Source of the DNA: Cerioporus squamosus
Taxonomy: Eukaryota; Basidiomycota; Agaricomycetes; Polyporales; Polyporaceae
NCBI GenBank assembly: GCA_022592435.1
Contig: JABYQS010000090.1
Span: 94,558 to 158,557, forward strand
Direction of reading: 5' to 3'
DNA: 64,000 bases
The notes below the pieces were generated by a model. The model searched no databases. It had not been told where the DNA came from and saw only the letters and a list, made by a program, of their open reading frames with translations. Shown here one piece after another: positions 12,603 through 24,341 of this stretch. Both the position numbers and the translations under genes were made by a program. Each line of letters starts with the position of its first letter. Position 1 is the stretch's first letter.

Positions 12603-14559
12603 ATGCCCCCAACCAATACTTACTATCACGCCGCGCTGGACCTCTCGCACGTTCGACAGCTCTCCCACCGACCCCACCTCGCTAGATCTCCTCCCCAGGC
12701 TAGCTCATCCACCTCTACGCACCCAGCGACGCACGCGGACAGCATGGCGACTCGGACGCGTTCGGCAGCACACGACGTACCCCAGTGGTCCGTCGCTATT
12801 CGGGAGCAGCGGTCGCCAGCTGAGAGTCGGCGGGGGAGGGTCGTCGCCAACAACGCCCAGCTTGTCGTCCTCCGGGCACTCTACAATCGGACCGGCGATA
12901 ACCCCACAAAGGAGGACGTCGAGGAGGTCGTCAGAGAGACCGGGCTGTGAGTATTCCTCATGTATGCGATCGTGGAGTTCTCACTGGGGCCTGGGTATCT
13001 ACCGCTCCTCATGCATAAAGTGAGGCGAAATGGGTGCGCAAATGGATCAAGCGGCAGCGAGGCAAGACGAAAAGACGGAATTCCAGCGATTCGAACAGCG
13101 GGTCCGTCTCGGCGGATTTGACCGTCCCCAGACGGTTGCATTCACCCGAAGAGACGGCGGCGGCGACTATGCCTCCACCGGTACCGCAGCCTCCAGTCGA
13201 CGCGAGTGTTCCTTCTCCTCAAGTACCCGCCTCTGCGACTACTCCTGCCCCCGCAGCTCGCGCTCCGGTCTCGCTCACTTTCTGGGCTGCTCCGGAGAAC
13301 CCGAACGCTACTGCTGGCAGCGGACCTGCACCACACTACCCAGCCGCCTACAACAGCGCGCCGCCAATGCCGGCTGCACAGCCAGCAGCGTTCCGGCCAC
13401 CATACGCAGCAGCGTTTCAACCTGGGCCTTCCCCTTCTGGCACCACCTTCGACTCAGGCGATAACTTCTCTCATGGCGCCGCATATAGCTACAATACCGC
13501 CGGTCCGTCAAGAACAGCTCCGTACCCCTCATCAGTTTCTCCGATGGATCCGCTTGCTGGTCAGCCAGGATTGCCTGCCGCCTCGTTCTCAGTTCCACTT
13601 CGTCCTCAGTCCCGGCCATATGAGACGTATCCTGGTGCTCCCTTGCTGCGTCAAGTCCCCACCGCTTTCAACGCGTCGCCTCCGGTCGTCCCCCTGCAAC
13701 ATGCCGACCCCCTATACGAGAGCCTCACTGGAGAGCTTCATCCAAGCGTTGCACTCCCCCCGGCTCCTCCATCTCCTGTTATTCCAGCAACTATCGCTCC
13801 CACGGAACTCTCCTTACAGAACTTCGTGCCTCCTGGCGGCCTCACAGACGGCGCTGCGTACCTCTACGAGATATTCCACGGATCGACCGCGGCGAGCGAG
13901 GCAGCGCCTCCCGAGGCTCCAGCATTCAACTCGGTGTTCTTCTTGCCTGGACTCACTAGACCTTCGGACGTGCCGCCTGATCTTAGGGCTCCTGTGGCCG
14001 CCTTCGCGTCGCCGACAGATCAAGGATACGCTGGCGCTGGGCCGGCGTACCCGCTCTCGTACCAGATGCCTTGTCTGACTTGGTGGCGCTGACGAAGGCC
14101 ATTCGACTTGCGTCTGTGCCCCCTGCGCCGGAGCGTACGAGGTCGCATGTGCAGGAGATGAACGCTGCGAGGGCAACAAGCCAGGGTGGGAGAGCAAAAC
14201 GTGAAGGTAAGTCTCCGTTACGCTCTTATCTCATCGGGACGCAGCGACGAACAGCAGTTGCCGTAGTCTTCGACGCCGGCCAGCCCCTGAGCCCCAACAC
14301 AACGGTCTCTCCATCACGTCAAGAGAACGATGCACGAGACGTTCCGGTTGGACCGTCGGAGCCCATGCCGACGATTTCGATGCAAGACGGCGATGAAACG
14401 GAGGACGAACCCGAGGTTGTCACCCCTTGCGAGAACACGAACTTCGATCTCAGCTTCGGATTACAAGCAAACTACGCTGCGAAGAAGATTCTCGACGGCG
14501 CTGTTGATCGCGTTGGCACCGGGCTTGTGGAGGTGGCTGACGCAACGATGGACGCGTGA
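12603..14559 (+). CDS. Atypical homeodomain protein with long disordered C-terminus
   Basis: The start at 12603 (MPPTNTYYHAALDLS) was preferred over an upstream GTG. Exon 1 ends near 12947 and is joined to an exon starting near 13021. Across the junction lies a homeodomain-like helix-turn-helix: NNAQLVVLRALYNRTGDNPT, then VEEVVRETGL, EAKWVRKWIKRQRGKTKRR. The recognition helix has W, I, K, R, Q, R where classical homeodomains have W-F-x-N-x-R, so the near-invariant Asn51 is replaced by Arg. About 340 Pro/Ala/Ser-rich residues follow. The reading frame then shifts near 14060: one frame ends ...SYQMPCLTWWR-stop, while a neighbouring frame continues DALSDLVALTKAIRLAS to the TGA at 14557-14559. 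No GT-AG intron of workable length and phase explains the shift. The role is probably a sequence-specific DNA-binding regulator. Target and pathway are unknown, and I see no mating-type neighbours. Confidence 0.7.
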
Positions 14560-14756
14560 AGTTGGATGGAAGGGCTAGGCAAATGTGTGTATGATGTAAG
14601 ATTACTGTACCGCATGGGAGCGTCTGAGCAGGAATGTTGTACTTTGTAGATGTGCAGGCGTAGGCGTACATCTGACCTATTTATCGGATCCTCTTCTTCC
14701 ACATTGCCATTGCCGTAATTGCGAAGCCAGAAGCCGTCAGGGCACTCGCACCACGC

Positions 14757-17728
14757 TCAGGCGGCGCAAAGTTGTTGCAATGAGGGCGGAACCAATTCTG
14801 ACGGTAGGGCCTGGACGACCTGAAGCAGCAACGATTAGCACAGTGTAGTATAAGGATGAGTGGTGCTCTCGCAACGTACCTTCCGCATCGTGTCTTCCCC
14901 ACCGACCTCCCAGCCGCTCTCCGCGACGGGCATCATACTCGAAGTCACCAGCCTTGTCGCGAGCGCCCCAAGCCCATAGCGGTCCCCCGCATGCTTCCGC
15001 CATTGCAACAAGTTGCGCAGGAGTTTGTACCGCCGCGTCAAAAACCGCTTTCGCGCGGGGATCGCGGCGGGGTCGAAGCGGGGCTGGTTCAGCTCGAGGA
15101 AGGGAGCGAGCGTCGTCTCGGTTGCCTCTACGGCTGCGGTGAAGACGGTGTGTACCGACTTGAGCAGTAGCTGGAAGGACACCATGCCGTCAGCGTGTCG
15201 TTCATTATTGTTGTATTTTCGCGTGAATGATGAGGGTAGCTCGGGCTCACCTCGAACTTCTGGTTCTGCCTATCGACTGAGATCTCGGTTTCCTCCATGA
15301 GGTCGATCAGCCTCCGGATGTCTGTGGCCGAGTATGCGTCGAGCCCGCCGCCCTCGAGGATACGACAAAAGCGCGGGATGAGCGCGGTCGTGATCATCGC
15401 TGAGACGAGGTCGCCATCGGGTCCGAGCTCGGGCTCTTCCTCGTCATCAGGATCGGACGGGCGCGAGTAGATGTACAGCGACTTGTACCAAGAAAACGAG
15501 TCGAGGCTCCTTGGACGCTGCGTATTACCGTCAGTACCTAGCTCAGACAACACCGAGGGCATACACCCACCTCTAGAGGATCCCATCCCAGGATCTCCAG
15601 CCGCACCCAGAACTCCCAAGCCCCGATCATCCCGAGCCCACCCCATGCGCCCGTATAGATGTCCCCAAACTTCGAGCGCCATTCCCCGAACCACTTGCTC
15701 AAGCCCACGTTCGGGTCCTTGAACTCCTCTGCCTTCACGTCTGCCATGATTCCCTTCGCGTCGGCCAGCAGCTGGCCCATCGCCGTCCGGTAGTCGTCCT
15801 CGTCGCCCTGCGGGAGCTCCGAGTCCGTCGAGAAGCCCTCTTCTTCTTGCCGTGCCTGCTGGTTTGCTGCACGACGGCGCACGCGGCGGGCTTCGCGCGC
15901 GGCGATGCGGTTGGCGCGGGCCTGAGGGGAATTCGCAGAGGGTATCGCGCGCCCGAGCTCGTCGACTTCCTCGGGCTGCGGCCGGAGTGAGGGCGGGGTT
16001 CCGAGGAAGAGCGTCAAATCATCCTCGTCCTCGGCCTTGCGCCGGGCGGAGACCATGTCCGCGCGCTCCTTGATGAGCGCGATGTGCTCCTCCTCGAGCT
16101 TCTCGAGCGGGGGGAACTTCTCGTCGAGGAAGGTGGCGACGCTCTCGACCCACTCGCGGAAGGCGTTGAACCAGCTACGCTTGTCCTCGGCTTTGGCGAT
16201 CATCTCGCGCATCTCCTTCTCGCGGGCTTCGAGGAGGCGCTGTTCTTCGCCGAGCTTGGACATGGCGGCGGAGTGCTGCGCGTGGGAGGTGGTGAGCTCG
16301 CTCATGGACTGCGTAAGGCGAGCGATTGCGGCGCCCATGGTCGGGATGGGTGTGACCGTGGGTACTGGAGAATGTTGTCAATGCATGATATGCTGGAGAT
16401 GAGCGGGGCGACTTACTTGGTGCGGGCTTGTAGACGGGCTTGGGAGCAGGCTCCGCAGACTCTGGGCGCAAGCCGCCTCGCCGGAGCTGCTCTTGCTCCC
16501 ACTCTTTCGTCTCTTCGTCCTCTTCCTCTCTACAATGCAACGGGTGAGGCACGGTTCAACGCTTTGCAAAGAAGCTGCTTACGCGTCGATGATCATCTCG
16601 TTCATCTCCACACGCCGCTTCTGTGCCTCTACCTTTCGAGATTTCTTGCCAAGTGCGATCCGCTCTTGGGCACTCGTGAATTCCGCATATTCTGCATCGA
16701 TCTCAGTATGCAGCTGAAGATGAAGGCTCAGATGTGCTCACCATCGTCTGCGTCGCCCAGTTCATCCTCTTCTCGCATTAGCCGACTCTCCGGATGTGGT
16801 CCTTGCGAGAAATCATCACGCTTGGTCAACGAGAGGGATATGTAATCTTCGCCAACTTTGCTCTTCCGAAGGCGGTCGCGCTTCTCCTTTGCTGCGAGGA
16901 TAGAGGAGGCAGACGGGATTGCTGTCTCCGCACTCCCGTCGTCTGTTGGACAACGTAAGTCATTTGTGACAGACCGCCCCCTGAGCAGTAAGACCGCACC
17001 TGCAATACTGCTTGGAGCGGCGAGTTGCACCGGTGAATCCACCTCCATGGATACGTCCGCATCGTACGACTCTCCCGTTGGGAGTGCGGGGCGGACAGTG
17101 GGAGTGCTTGCCTTCAGTTGCGATAAGTAAGCGGCATCGTAGGTTGGTCCGGTTGACTGCCGCGCTATGGTCGGTTCGAACGCAGATGGGGGAATTCTGT
17201 CGGCCACATTAGCATCTGCTCACGCGCCTTTGCGTCGGTCGTCTCCTATGCTCAAGCTGCCATGCACATGAGGACGCTACAGCACGCCTTCTTCGTTCGA
17301 ACCTGAAGTGTATTAACGTAGTGTAGCGTACTGACGTACATGGTAGCTGAGCACAAAGGACTACCGCGGGGATGACCAGCGTACCCTATCGAGCTCTTCC
17401 CCAACTGCAGCTTCTTGCTCAGGCTGCTCTTCTTGAGCTTGAAGACTTCCCCCTCTCCCTCCTGCGCATACGCGCACCCGTCAGAAGCTACCGATACTGT
17501 ACGATTTGAACGTCTCACCTCTTCATCGCCGCCGAAGCTGAGAGTAGACTTTGCCTTTGCGCGCGTCTTCTTCTTCAGCTTTGCGGCCACCGCACTGGGC
17601 GATTCCCCTGCCTCCGCCTCCTCCCCAGTGGTGGGTGCTGTATCGGGATCCGAGTTGATATTCGGGCTCGTTGCGTGTGCTTGGACTTGGTCCGTTTGAA
17701 GAGAACGGGTGGTTCCGCCATTGCTCAT
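14757..17728 (-). CDS. GCFC-domain protein, PAXBP1/GCF1-like
   Basis: Minus-strand gene with about nine exons, starting at 17728 (MSNGGTTRSLQTDQ) and ending at TGA 14759-14757 (...SLQQLCAA). The N-terminus is disordered and basic, with STLSFGGDEE, RRSNRT and FKLKKSSLSKKLQ, a pattern typical of PAXBP1/GCF and Ntr2-like splicing-related proteins. The middle is coiled coil (SKLGEEQRLLEAREKEMREM) with acidic patches. The C-terminal half (about 15700-14860) is the GCFC domain: WFGEWRSKFGDIYTGAWGGL, DSFSWYKSLYIYS, ALIPRFCRILEGGGLDAYS and RRYKLLRNLLQWRK. Relatives act in chromatin or spliceosome disassembly complexes in the nucleus. The precise fungal role is inference. The gene is divergent to the Rad60-like gene 211 bases away. 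Confidence 0.78.
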
Positions 17729-17939
17729 ATACCAGCCAGTAGTCAAGCTGTCTGTCAGATAGCGAGGGTGTGTGATGCAAGCGGAGGCAAGGTAGGAGAC
17801 AGGTGCTTTGGAGATGATAGACCGGTTGCAGCTGAGGCCAGGCGAGCGCCCGATAAGGTTAGGCGCTGGGGCACGTGTGCGAACAAAACTCCGCGAAAGT
17901 CAAGTCTTTCCCACGTTCGGCCTTTGCCTTTATACCGCG
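17729..17939. promoter_or_regulatory. Bidirectional promoter between PAXBP1-like and RAD60-like genes
   Basis: 211-base spacer between divergent ATGs. It contains CACGTG at 17872-17877 (context GCACGTGTGC), close to the RAD60-like side. No TATA box is evident. Confidence 0.6.
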
Positions 17940-19765
17940 ATGTCGTCCACGACGCGTCCCAAGCCACGACCGCGACCGCGTGCACGCGCGCCAGCCACCG
18001 CTTCGTTGAACACCAACGTGCCTCCTTCTTCGTCGCCAGGCCCGTCTTCAGCTTTGTCGGCAACCCAAACACAAGCACCGCCTCCTCTACAGACTATCGA
18101 AGATGAAGACGCGATGTTCCTGCGGAATCGGACGCGCACGGCGCAGGCATGGAAGCAGCTCAGCAGGATGGCCGAAGGTGAGTTGATTTCACACATGCGC
18201 GTCAAAGTGTGCATGAGGTATATTTGTGCGATACAGTGAAGGAGACGCGAAAGCGGAAGTCAAGCGCGTCGGACAGTTCAGACGAGGAGAACCGGGGTTC
18301 GTCTCCGCGGGCCACCAATCGCAGGAAGAAGTCCCAGTCCAAGAAGAAGGGCGATGCATTACCCGACTGGACGAAGAAGATGCCGAACGAGATAATGTGA
18401 GCGTGTGCAGTTGTCTGCGACATCTCGCGAGTGCATGTAGCGTACATATATGCGGTTTGGGGCCACCCCCGACGCCGTGCCCATTCGCGCGCTGTGGTGG
18501 TTACCGGTCACTGACACTTGTAATGCCCCAGCATATCATCCGATTCGGACTCGGATGACGATATCATCCTAGCGCCCAAGCTTCGCAAGACTGCTAAGAA
18601 TGGGGGCCAAGAGTCGTCTCCCCAATCCAAGACCAAGAGCGCGAGAAGTCGCTCAATCACCCCTCCGCCCGCGCTTCCACAGTATGATATCCAGCGCGCA
18701 CAGGCAGCTGTCGAGTGAGTTGTTGATGTCTCTGGGTGGTATATGTGTGTATTCTGACGTTTCAGTCTAGACAACTAGTCGGTTCTGTACCACGCGCGGT
18801 TACTCTACGTACGATGCGGATGAATCGACGGACAACATTGCGCTCGATCCAGAGCTCGCTTCAATCGCACGCCGTGTGCAGTCCGAAGCATTGCGCGGGG
18901 ATACGCCGGAGACCGATGTCGGTGGTCCAGAAGAAGTCAATCTCAAGGTAGTATGGAGGCCTCATCCTCTCGACCCCAGTGGTAGCAGGGACTCCTGGGG
19001 CGTCACGCAGAAACGGGTACGTTCGGACCTGTTCTGACTACGTCAAACGACCTCTGTCTGAACGCGTTATGTTTGCAGCACGCGAACTTCTACAAGATGT
19101 TTGACGAGATTGCCGACCTCGCTAGTAAACGGGTTGAGAACATGGTTATATGCTACGAGGGGAAGCGCGTGTTTCCTTCTTCGAACCCACACAGTATTGG
19201 GATATGGGCGGAGGCAGAGTTGGGTACGTGGCGACCCTGCATATATGCGCGACGAGCAGCACTGATGCGTGACTCCGCAGAGGCTTGCGATAAGACCACA
19301 TATGAGTACCTCAAGGAGCACAAGCGAATGCGGTCTCCATCAGCTGCCCCCTTCCTGCCCCACGTTGGCGATGGTTCGCGGCGATCACCTTCACGGGCGC
19401 GTTCTCTGTCCATCGAAGAGCTCTCCGGCTCCGACGAGGCGCCCGCAGCCTCTTCCCCACCGAAGGAAGAGAACTCGAACACCTTCCACCTCTCGATCCG
19501 TTCGGAGAGAACCAAGTATAAGGATATCACTCTTGTCGTTCGTCCCACGACAAAGTGCGGGGCTATCGTTCGTGCTTTCCTCAAGAAAGCCGGGCTCGAG
19601 GCCGAGTACCCCGTGGATGGTATTGCCGCGAAGGGTCGCGGGAGGGGCAAGACGGCCGCAAAGGTGCCTGCACTGAGCGTCGACGGCGATCGGATGGATC
19701 CCGACGCGGAGATCGGGGAGGCGGACCTGGAGGATGGGGATCAAGTCGAGGTTGTTGGTTTATGA
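17940..19765 (+). CDS. Rad60/Esc2/NIP45-family protein with SUMO-like domains
   Basis: ATG at 17940; TGA at 19763-19765; six or seven exons whose phases fit. The N-terminal part is disordered and Ser/Lys-rich with acidic SIM-like patches (ISSDSDSDDDIILAPK). A first ubiquitin-like region begins near 18940 (VNLKVVWRPHPLDP, ANFYKMFDEIADLASKRV, MVICYEGKRVFPS). The C-terminus is a second SUMO-like domain (19480-19762): HLSIRSERTKYKDITLVVRP, CGAIVRAFLKKAGLE, LSVDGDRMDPDAEI and the closing EDGDQVEVVGL. The protein lacks the terminal Gly-Gly needed for conjugation, as in Rad60, Esc2 and NIP45. Family members bind SUMO E2/E3 machinery and the Smc5/6 complex in recombination repair and silencing. An unusual acceptor (…caactag, near 18779) is needed to keep the frame at the exon starting with RFCTTRGYS. 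Confidence 0.85.
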
Positions 19766-21315
19766 TATTCCACACTGTCGGTGTCATTTCTTTCTGCTAT
19801 GGTATTGGCCGGCGTCTCTGTTGCTCACGCAGAGTGTTGTTAGTAGGTTGTTGTCTGTTCTTGGTAGTGTACGCTCACCTAATGTGTACACCGTGGTTCC
19901 GAGCGGAAATCGCCACGATGCAATCATGCGAGACGCAATACGTCAGGTAGTCTGTCTGATTCCTGCAGGATGTGCTTCTCTGGTCGTTACCCGTCCCGCT
20001 TCGATTACGCATCGCACTCTTGCGGGACCACGCTGGTGGACTTGCGATGTGTCGGCAACGATACAAGCCGAACTTGCCTTTGAGTGAGCCCTCATTCTCT
20101 TCATTCGCTCCACCTGCTCGACGGTCATTTCAGATGTGTAGGTCCTAGTGGCGGCGAAGACTTATAAAGAACTACATCTCGAGCGTCACTTGGTACATGA
20201 GCGGAAGGGGGAACAAGGAGACCTCACAAACGTTCCGATAGGTACGGAATCAGGCTCAGCGTTGTTCGTTCAAAACGGGGCCCGGGATCGGAGCTCGGCC
20301 TTCGTTCAGGGCTGCATGTCATCCTTGATAGCATACAGCACGCGTAACGGGCCCTCGTTCCTACGTGTGCGACCAAATGAACGTGCGCGTTTCTCGCAGA
20401 TGGCATGCTGTCTTCCCCAAGCACCATTTGTCCCGTTGACAAGAAGCCTTTGCCAGGCCGAGATCTGTGTCGTCGTCATATACTAGACGAACTGTTTCGT
20501 CGATTCCAGGTAGGGTGACATCCACAACCCACCGTACTCCGTGTGTCACCACGTTCCTGACAACTTGATTTATCATACGATGATACCAGGACGCCTGGAG
20601 CACAATCGTAAACCGGGACTAGCTCCTCTCTGGTCGCATGGATGGGCCTGAAACAAACGCAATCCTCTTGGACGCTGGTCCCTCCTGGCTCCGATGGGAA
20701 GCAGGGACATGAGACACCGGAGCCTTTCCTGTGTGCGGACAATGTTTGGAGACCGCACCTGCGCCGTGCACAGCTTGCGGCCGGAACAATGTGGAGAGTT
20801 CTCACTGGATCGCATATACGACGCAAGCGGGGCGCTCAGAGACTGATCAGCGGCTCGCTGAGGAGACATATCGACTAGGACGTGATTGAGAGGAATGCAG
20901 GCAGTCACAGGTATTGATTGGCATTGTTCCATGGTCCTCATTGTGTACGTCTTTCAATTGCTACTCTGCTGCCTACTTATGTTAGGCCCTCGACCAGGAG
21001 TGCACTGGCAGCAGTGGTTGCCACCGTCCGTTCATGGCCTCCGGCGCGCTCATTGCGACTTGTCCGGATCACATACCCGGAGCCAACTGTGCTGGAGTCT
21101 TGTCATTGCACCGCGGAGGTTAGTCGAAAGGTGAGTGTACCGATGTCAGGCGGCGTTGGGCGCGTGAAGTGCCACTGATTCCATGCGAAAGGAGGATAGG
21201 CTGTCGGAGCCATAGCTTTTGCCGGTGGTTGCACTGCGTACGCAGCCCTGCATTTCCGCTCCGTGTCGGAATGGCATCTGCTGTGCGATTCATGAGCGCG
21301 TACGCAAGGAGGGAG
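19766..21315. other. Intergenic stretch, no gene recognised
   Basis: About 1.5 kb between the RAD60-like stop and the tyrosinase core promoter. Short open frames occur on both strands, but none has coding character, splice structure or a recognisable family. It probably includes the tyrosinase upstream regulatory region. Confidence 0.5.
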
Positions 21316-21323
21316 TATATAAA
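21316..21323 (+). promoter_or_regulatory. TATA box of the tyrosinase gene
   Basis: TATATAAA lies 105 bases upstream of the tyrosinase ATG (21421). The spacing fits a fungal core promoter. Confidence 0.7.
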
Positions 21324-21420
21324 CACTCCCCCCAAGTGCAGGAAGTGGTTATACCGCTCCTCGAACGTATCGAGATCTACATTAAAACCCCGCACGTACT
21401 CCGACTCCGCGCATATCACT

Positions 21421-23636
21421 ATGTCCCACTTCGTTGTCACTGGTCCAGTCGGTGGAAAAACCGAGGGTGCCGTTGCTCCCAACCGTCTCGAGATCAATGA
21501 CTTCATCAAACGTAAGGAGATGTTCTCGCTGTACATACAGTCACTCGGTGCGTAGTATCCAGTCTTCTCAAGCCATTCTCACATGCTAAACCCGCGTCTT
21601 ACTAGATGCGATGTCGAAGTTGTCCCAAGAAGAGGTGACTTCTTTGTTCCAAGTCGGAGGCATTCATGGGCTCCCATACGTTGCTTGGGATGGTGCTGGG
21701 CAGAGCGACCCCGCTGAAGAGACCGGCTATTGTACTCATGGGTCCGTGTTGTTCCCGACGTGGCACCGGCCTTACGTCGCACTCTACGAGGTTCGTTCTT
21801 CTCGTGCTTCCGGGTTGAAACAGTCTCCCTGATATCTACTCTCATCCATAGCAAGTACTGCAGAAGCTAGCCATGGGGATTGCCGAGAAGTACACCGTCA
21901 ATAAGCCTCTGTGGCAGAAAGCCGCCGCCGATCTCCGTCAGCCGTTCTGGGACTGGGCAAGGGACTCCGTGCCCCCGCCGGAGGTGATCTCGTTGGCGAA
22001 GGTCACCATTACAACGCCGGATGGGAAGCAGACTGAAGTTGACAATCCCATCCTCCACTATCGCTTCCACCCGATCGAGCCCACTTTCCCGGAGCCGTAC
22101 ATCAATTGGCCGACCACACTCAGGCACCCGAACTCCTTGGGTTCGGGCGCGAAGGATAACGTCACTGAGTTGCGAAAGTTAGTATCAAGTGTTTGCGATC
22201 GCTTTGGCTATAACTGAGAGTTCTGTTCTTCAGGACTTTGCGAGCGGACCAGTCGGATATCACGTCGAAGACGTACAATCTCTTGACCCGGGTACACACC
22301 TGGCCTGCATTCAGCAACCACACTCCCGACGATGGAGGAAGCTCTAGCAACAGCCTGGAAGCCATCCATGACGGCGTCCATGTCGCAGTAGGTGGCAACG
22401 GACACATGAGTGATCCCTCAGTATCAGGTAGGCGGCACTCGAATGGTTGTGTCCATGCCATACCTTACTTACCGACTTGTTAGCCTTCGATCCCATCTTC
22501 TTCTTGCATCATTGCCAAGTCGACCGACTACTCGCGTTCTGGTCCGCCCTCAATCCCGGCGTGTGGGTCAACCGGTCTATTGAAGAAGACGGCACCTTTA
22601 CCATTCCTGATGGGGGCACCGTCGATAAGGACACTCGTAAGTCTTTGGGAATGCCTGAGGCCGTACAAGGTGCTGACGACGCGTCGTACTTCTCCAGCCC
22701 TGACGCCATTCTGGAACAGCCAGAGTACATTCTGGACATCCTCAGAGTCAGTGGGGATTGTGCCGACTCAGCTGGGATATTCCTATCCCGAGTTCAACGG
22801 TCTCGACCTGAATGATCAAGCTGCTGTCAAGGCTGCTATCGCTCAGGTAGTGAACAAGCTCTACGGTCGCTCCCAGGCGCGATCCACGTTCCCACTGGCA
22901 GTCAATCGGGCAAGTGTACCTCAACAGAAGGCTGTCGGCTCCGCCGTCGCCAATGGAGGAGCCACGAAGCCGATCGATTCGCAGGCCCTGGCTGACGCAA
23001 CCGCCACATCCCCCTCTCGCGCTGTCACTGGCTCCGGTGACGAGCCCGACGTCCAAGTCACCCTATCGGACGGACCGTCAGGCACGACCTCGTCTGACTA
23101 TTGGGAGTGGACCACGCGTATCCGCGTGAAGAAGTACGCCCTTCACGGGAGCTTCAGCGTTCTCATCTTCCTGGGCGCGGTGCCCGAGAACCCGGCGGAC
23201 TGGCGTACCAGTCCCAATTACGTCGGCGCACACCATGCCTTCGTGAACAGTAGCCCGCAGCGCTGCGCGAACTGCCGTCGCCAGTCCGATCTCGTCATCG
23301 AAGGCTTCGTACACTTGAACGAAGCGATCGCCAAGCTTTCGGGGTTGCCTCGTCTTACTCCAGATGTGGTTAAGCCGTACCTTCAGGAGAAGCTCCACTG
23401 GCGTATACAGAAGGTGAGGACCCCTCATGCATCACCAGACACATCGATTGGACACTGACGGCGCGGCATAGGTGGATGGGATGGCCGTCCCGCTCGAGGA
23501 AGTGCCCTCCCTTGAAGTAACGGTCGTTGCCACGAAGTTGACTCTGCCTCCTGGAGCTCCATTCCCTGTGCCTGGCGATCGCGTATTCCACCACGACATC
23601 ACGCATGGCCGTCAGGGCGGTGCTCGCGACCAGTGA
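21421..23636 (+). CDS. Tyrosinase (type-3 copper polyphenol oxidase)
   Basis: ATG at 21421 ([12 protein letters not shown]); TGA at 23634-23636; seven exons in consistent phase. The protein is about 610-620 aa, the usual fungal tyrosinase length, without a signal peptide. The CuA site has GGIHGLPY and [20 protein letters not shown]; the Cys two residues before the His is the expected thioether Cys. The CuB site has [17 protein letters not shown] followed by [19 protein letters not shown]. The catalytic core ends near [12 protein letters not shown] and LGYSYPEF. A Ser/Ala-rich linker leads to a C-terminal lid-type domain ([19 protein letters not shown] ... [10 protein letters not shown]) that contains CANC, a CxxC motif. 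The enzyme oxidises monophenols and diphenols to quinones in melanin and browning pathways. By analogy with other fungal tyrosinases, the C-terminal domain probably keeps the enzyme latent and is removed by proteolysis. Confidence 0.95.
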
Positions 23637-24341
23637 AGGAAGCACGACAATAGTTCCTGGATTAATAGGGCCCTCGAGCTCTGTCCGCTGTTGTCAAGTA
23701 GATGTCACAATCTGCGCCTCCGGCGGTGTAGTTCTCCCTGGACTTATCACCCACCTTATGCTTTCCTTCACGCTACTATTGATACTGATGTATTAATGTA
23801 CCATTATGCAGCCATTGTGCAAGTCTGTTCTCTTGACTGCTCCGCAACGTCACTTCAACGTGTTCCTGGCAGTTGGCAGTCCAGCCAGTCCAGCCTCTGG
23901 CAAAAGAGTGGTACGATGTGTGATAATTTGAAGCTCTGAACGATGTGTTGAGTCTCAAGGATCTCGTATGGCCTTCTGCGGTGGGCCCGGGGTGACTCGG
24001 GTGTGCTCAGTCGAGTTCCTTCCTCACCACCACCTGACGCCGAAACCCATGCATCGAAACCGAGGTTCTCCTTCCGCGCATCGTGCAGCTCGACATCGTA
24101 CTGCAAAGCTCCGGATTGCACATCATGAAGCATGAATGGGAATCGCCCAAGGTCGACATCGACGGCGAAGTCAAGCCTTCGAGGGTCCAGAATGTGACGT
24201 CGGCGGTCGTGCTGTGATGATCGTCGCGACTAGTACTCGCGAGCTCTGTTCTCCCGTCTACCTCCTTCCACCTCTATCCGACACCGACAGGACCCACTTG
24301 TGCCCGTGCCTTCGAATCGCTGGTTACTGTTCCTGCTTCAT
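23637..24341. other. Intergenic, with an unassigned ORF on each strand
   Basis: About 700 bases. The minus strand has a 92-codon ATG frame (24133-23855, MLHDVQSGALQYDVEL...). The plus strand over the same bases is open from about 24040 to a TGA near 24215 (ending ...QNVTSAVVL). Either could be an exon remnant. I recognise neither, and both overlap the likely promoter of the next gene. Confidence 0.3.

Noticed and set aside
13206..14078. 290-codon plus-strand frame within the homeodomain gene
   Set aside because: It is an off-frame reading of the Pro/Ala-rich exon. It is Leu/Arg-rich, and the true frame joins the homeodomain in phase.
12603..17728. Mating-type (MAT-A homeodomain) locus
   Set aside because: Only one homeodomain gene is present. 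The partner class and the usual neighbour, mitochondrial intermediate peptidase, are missing.
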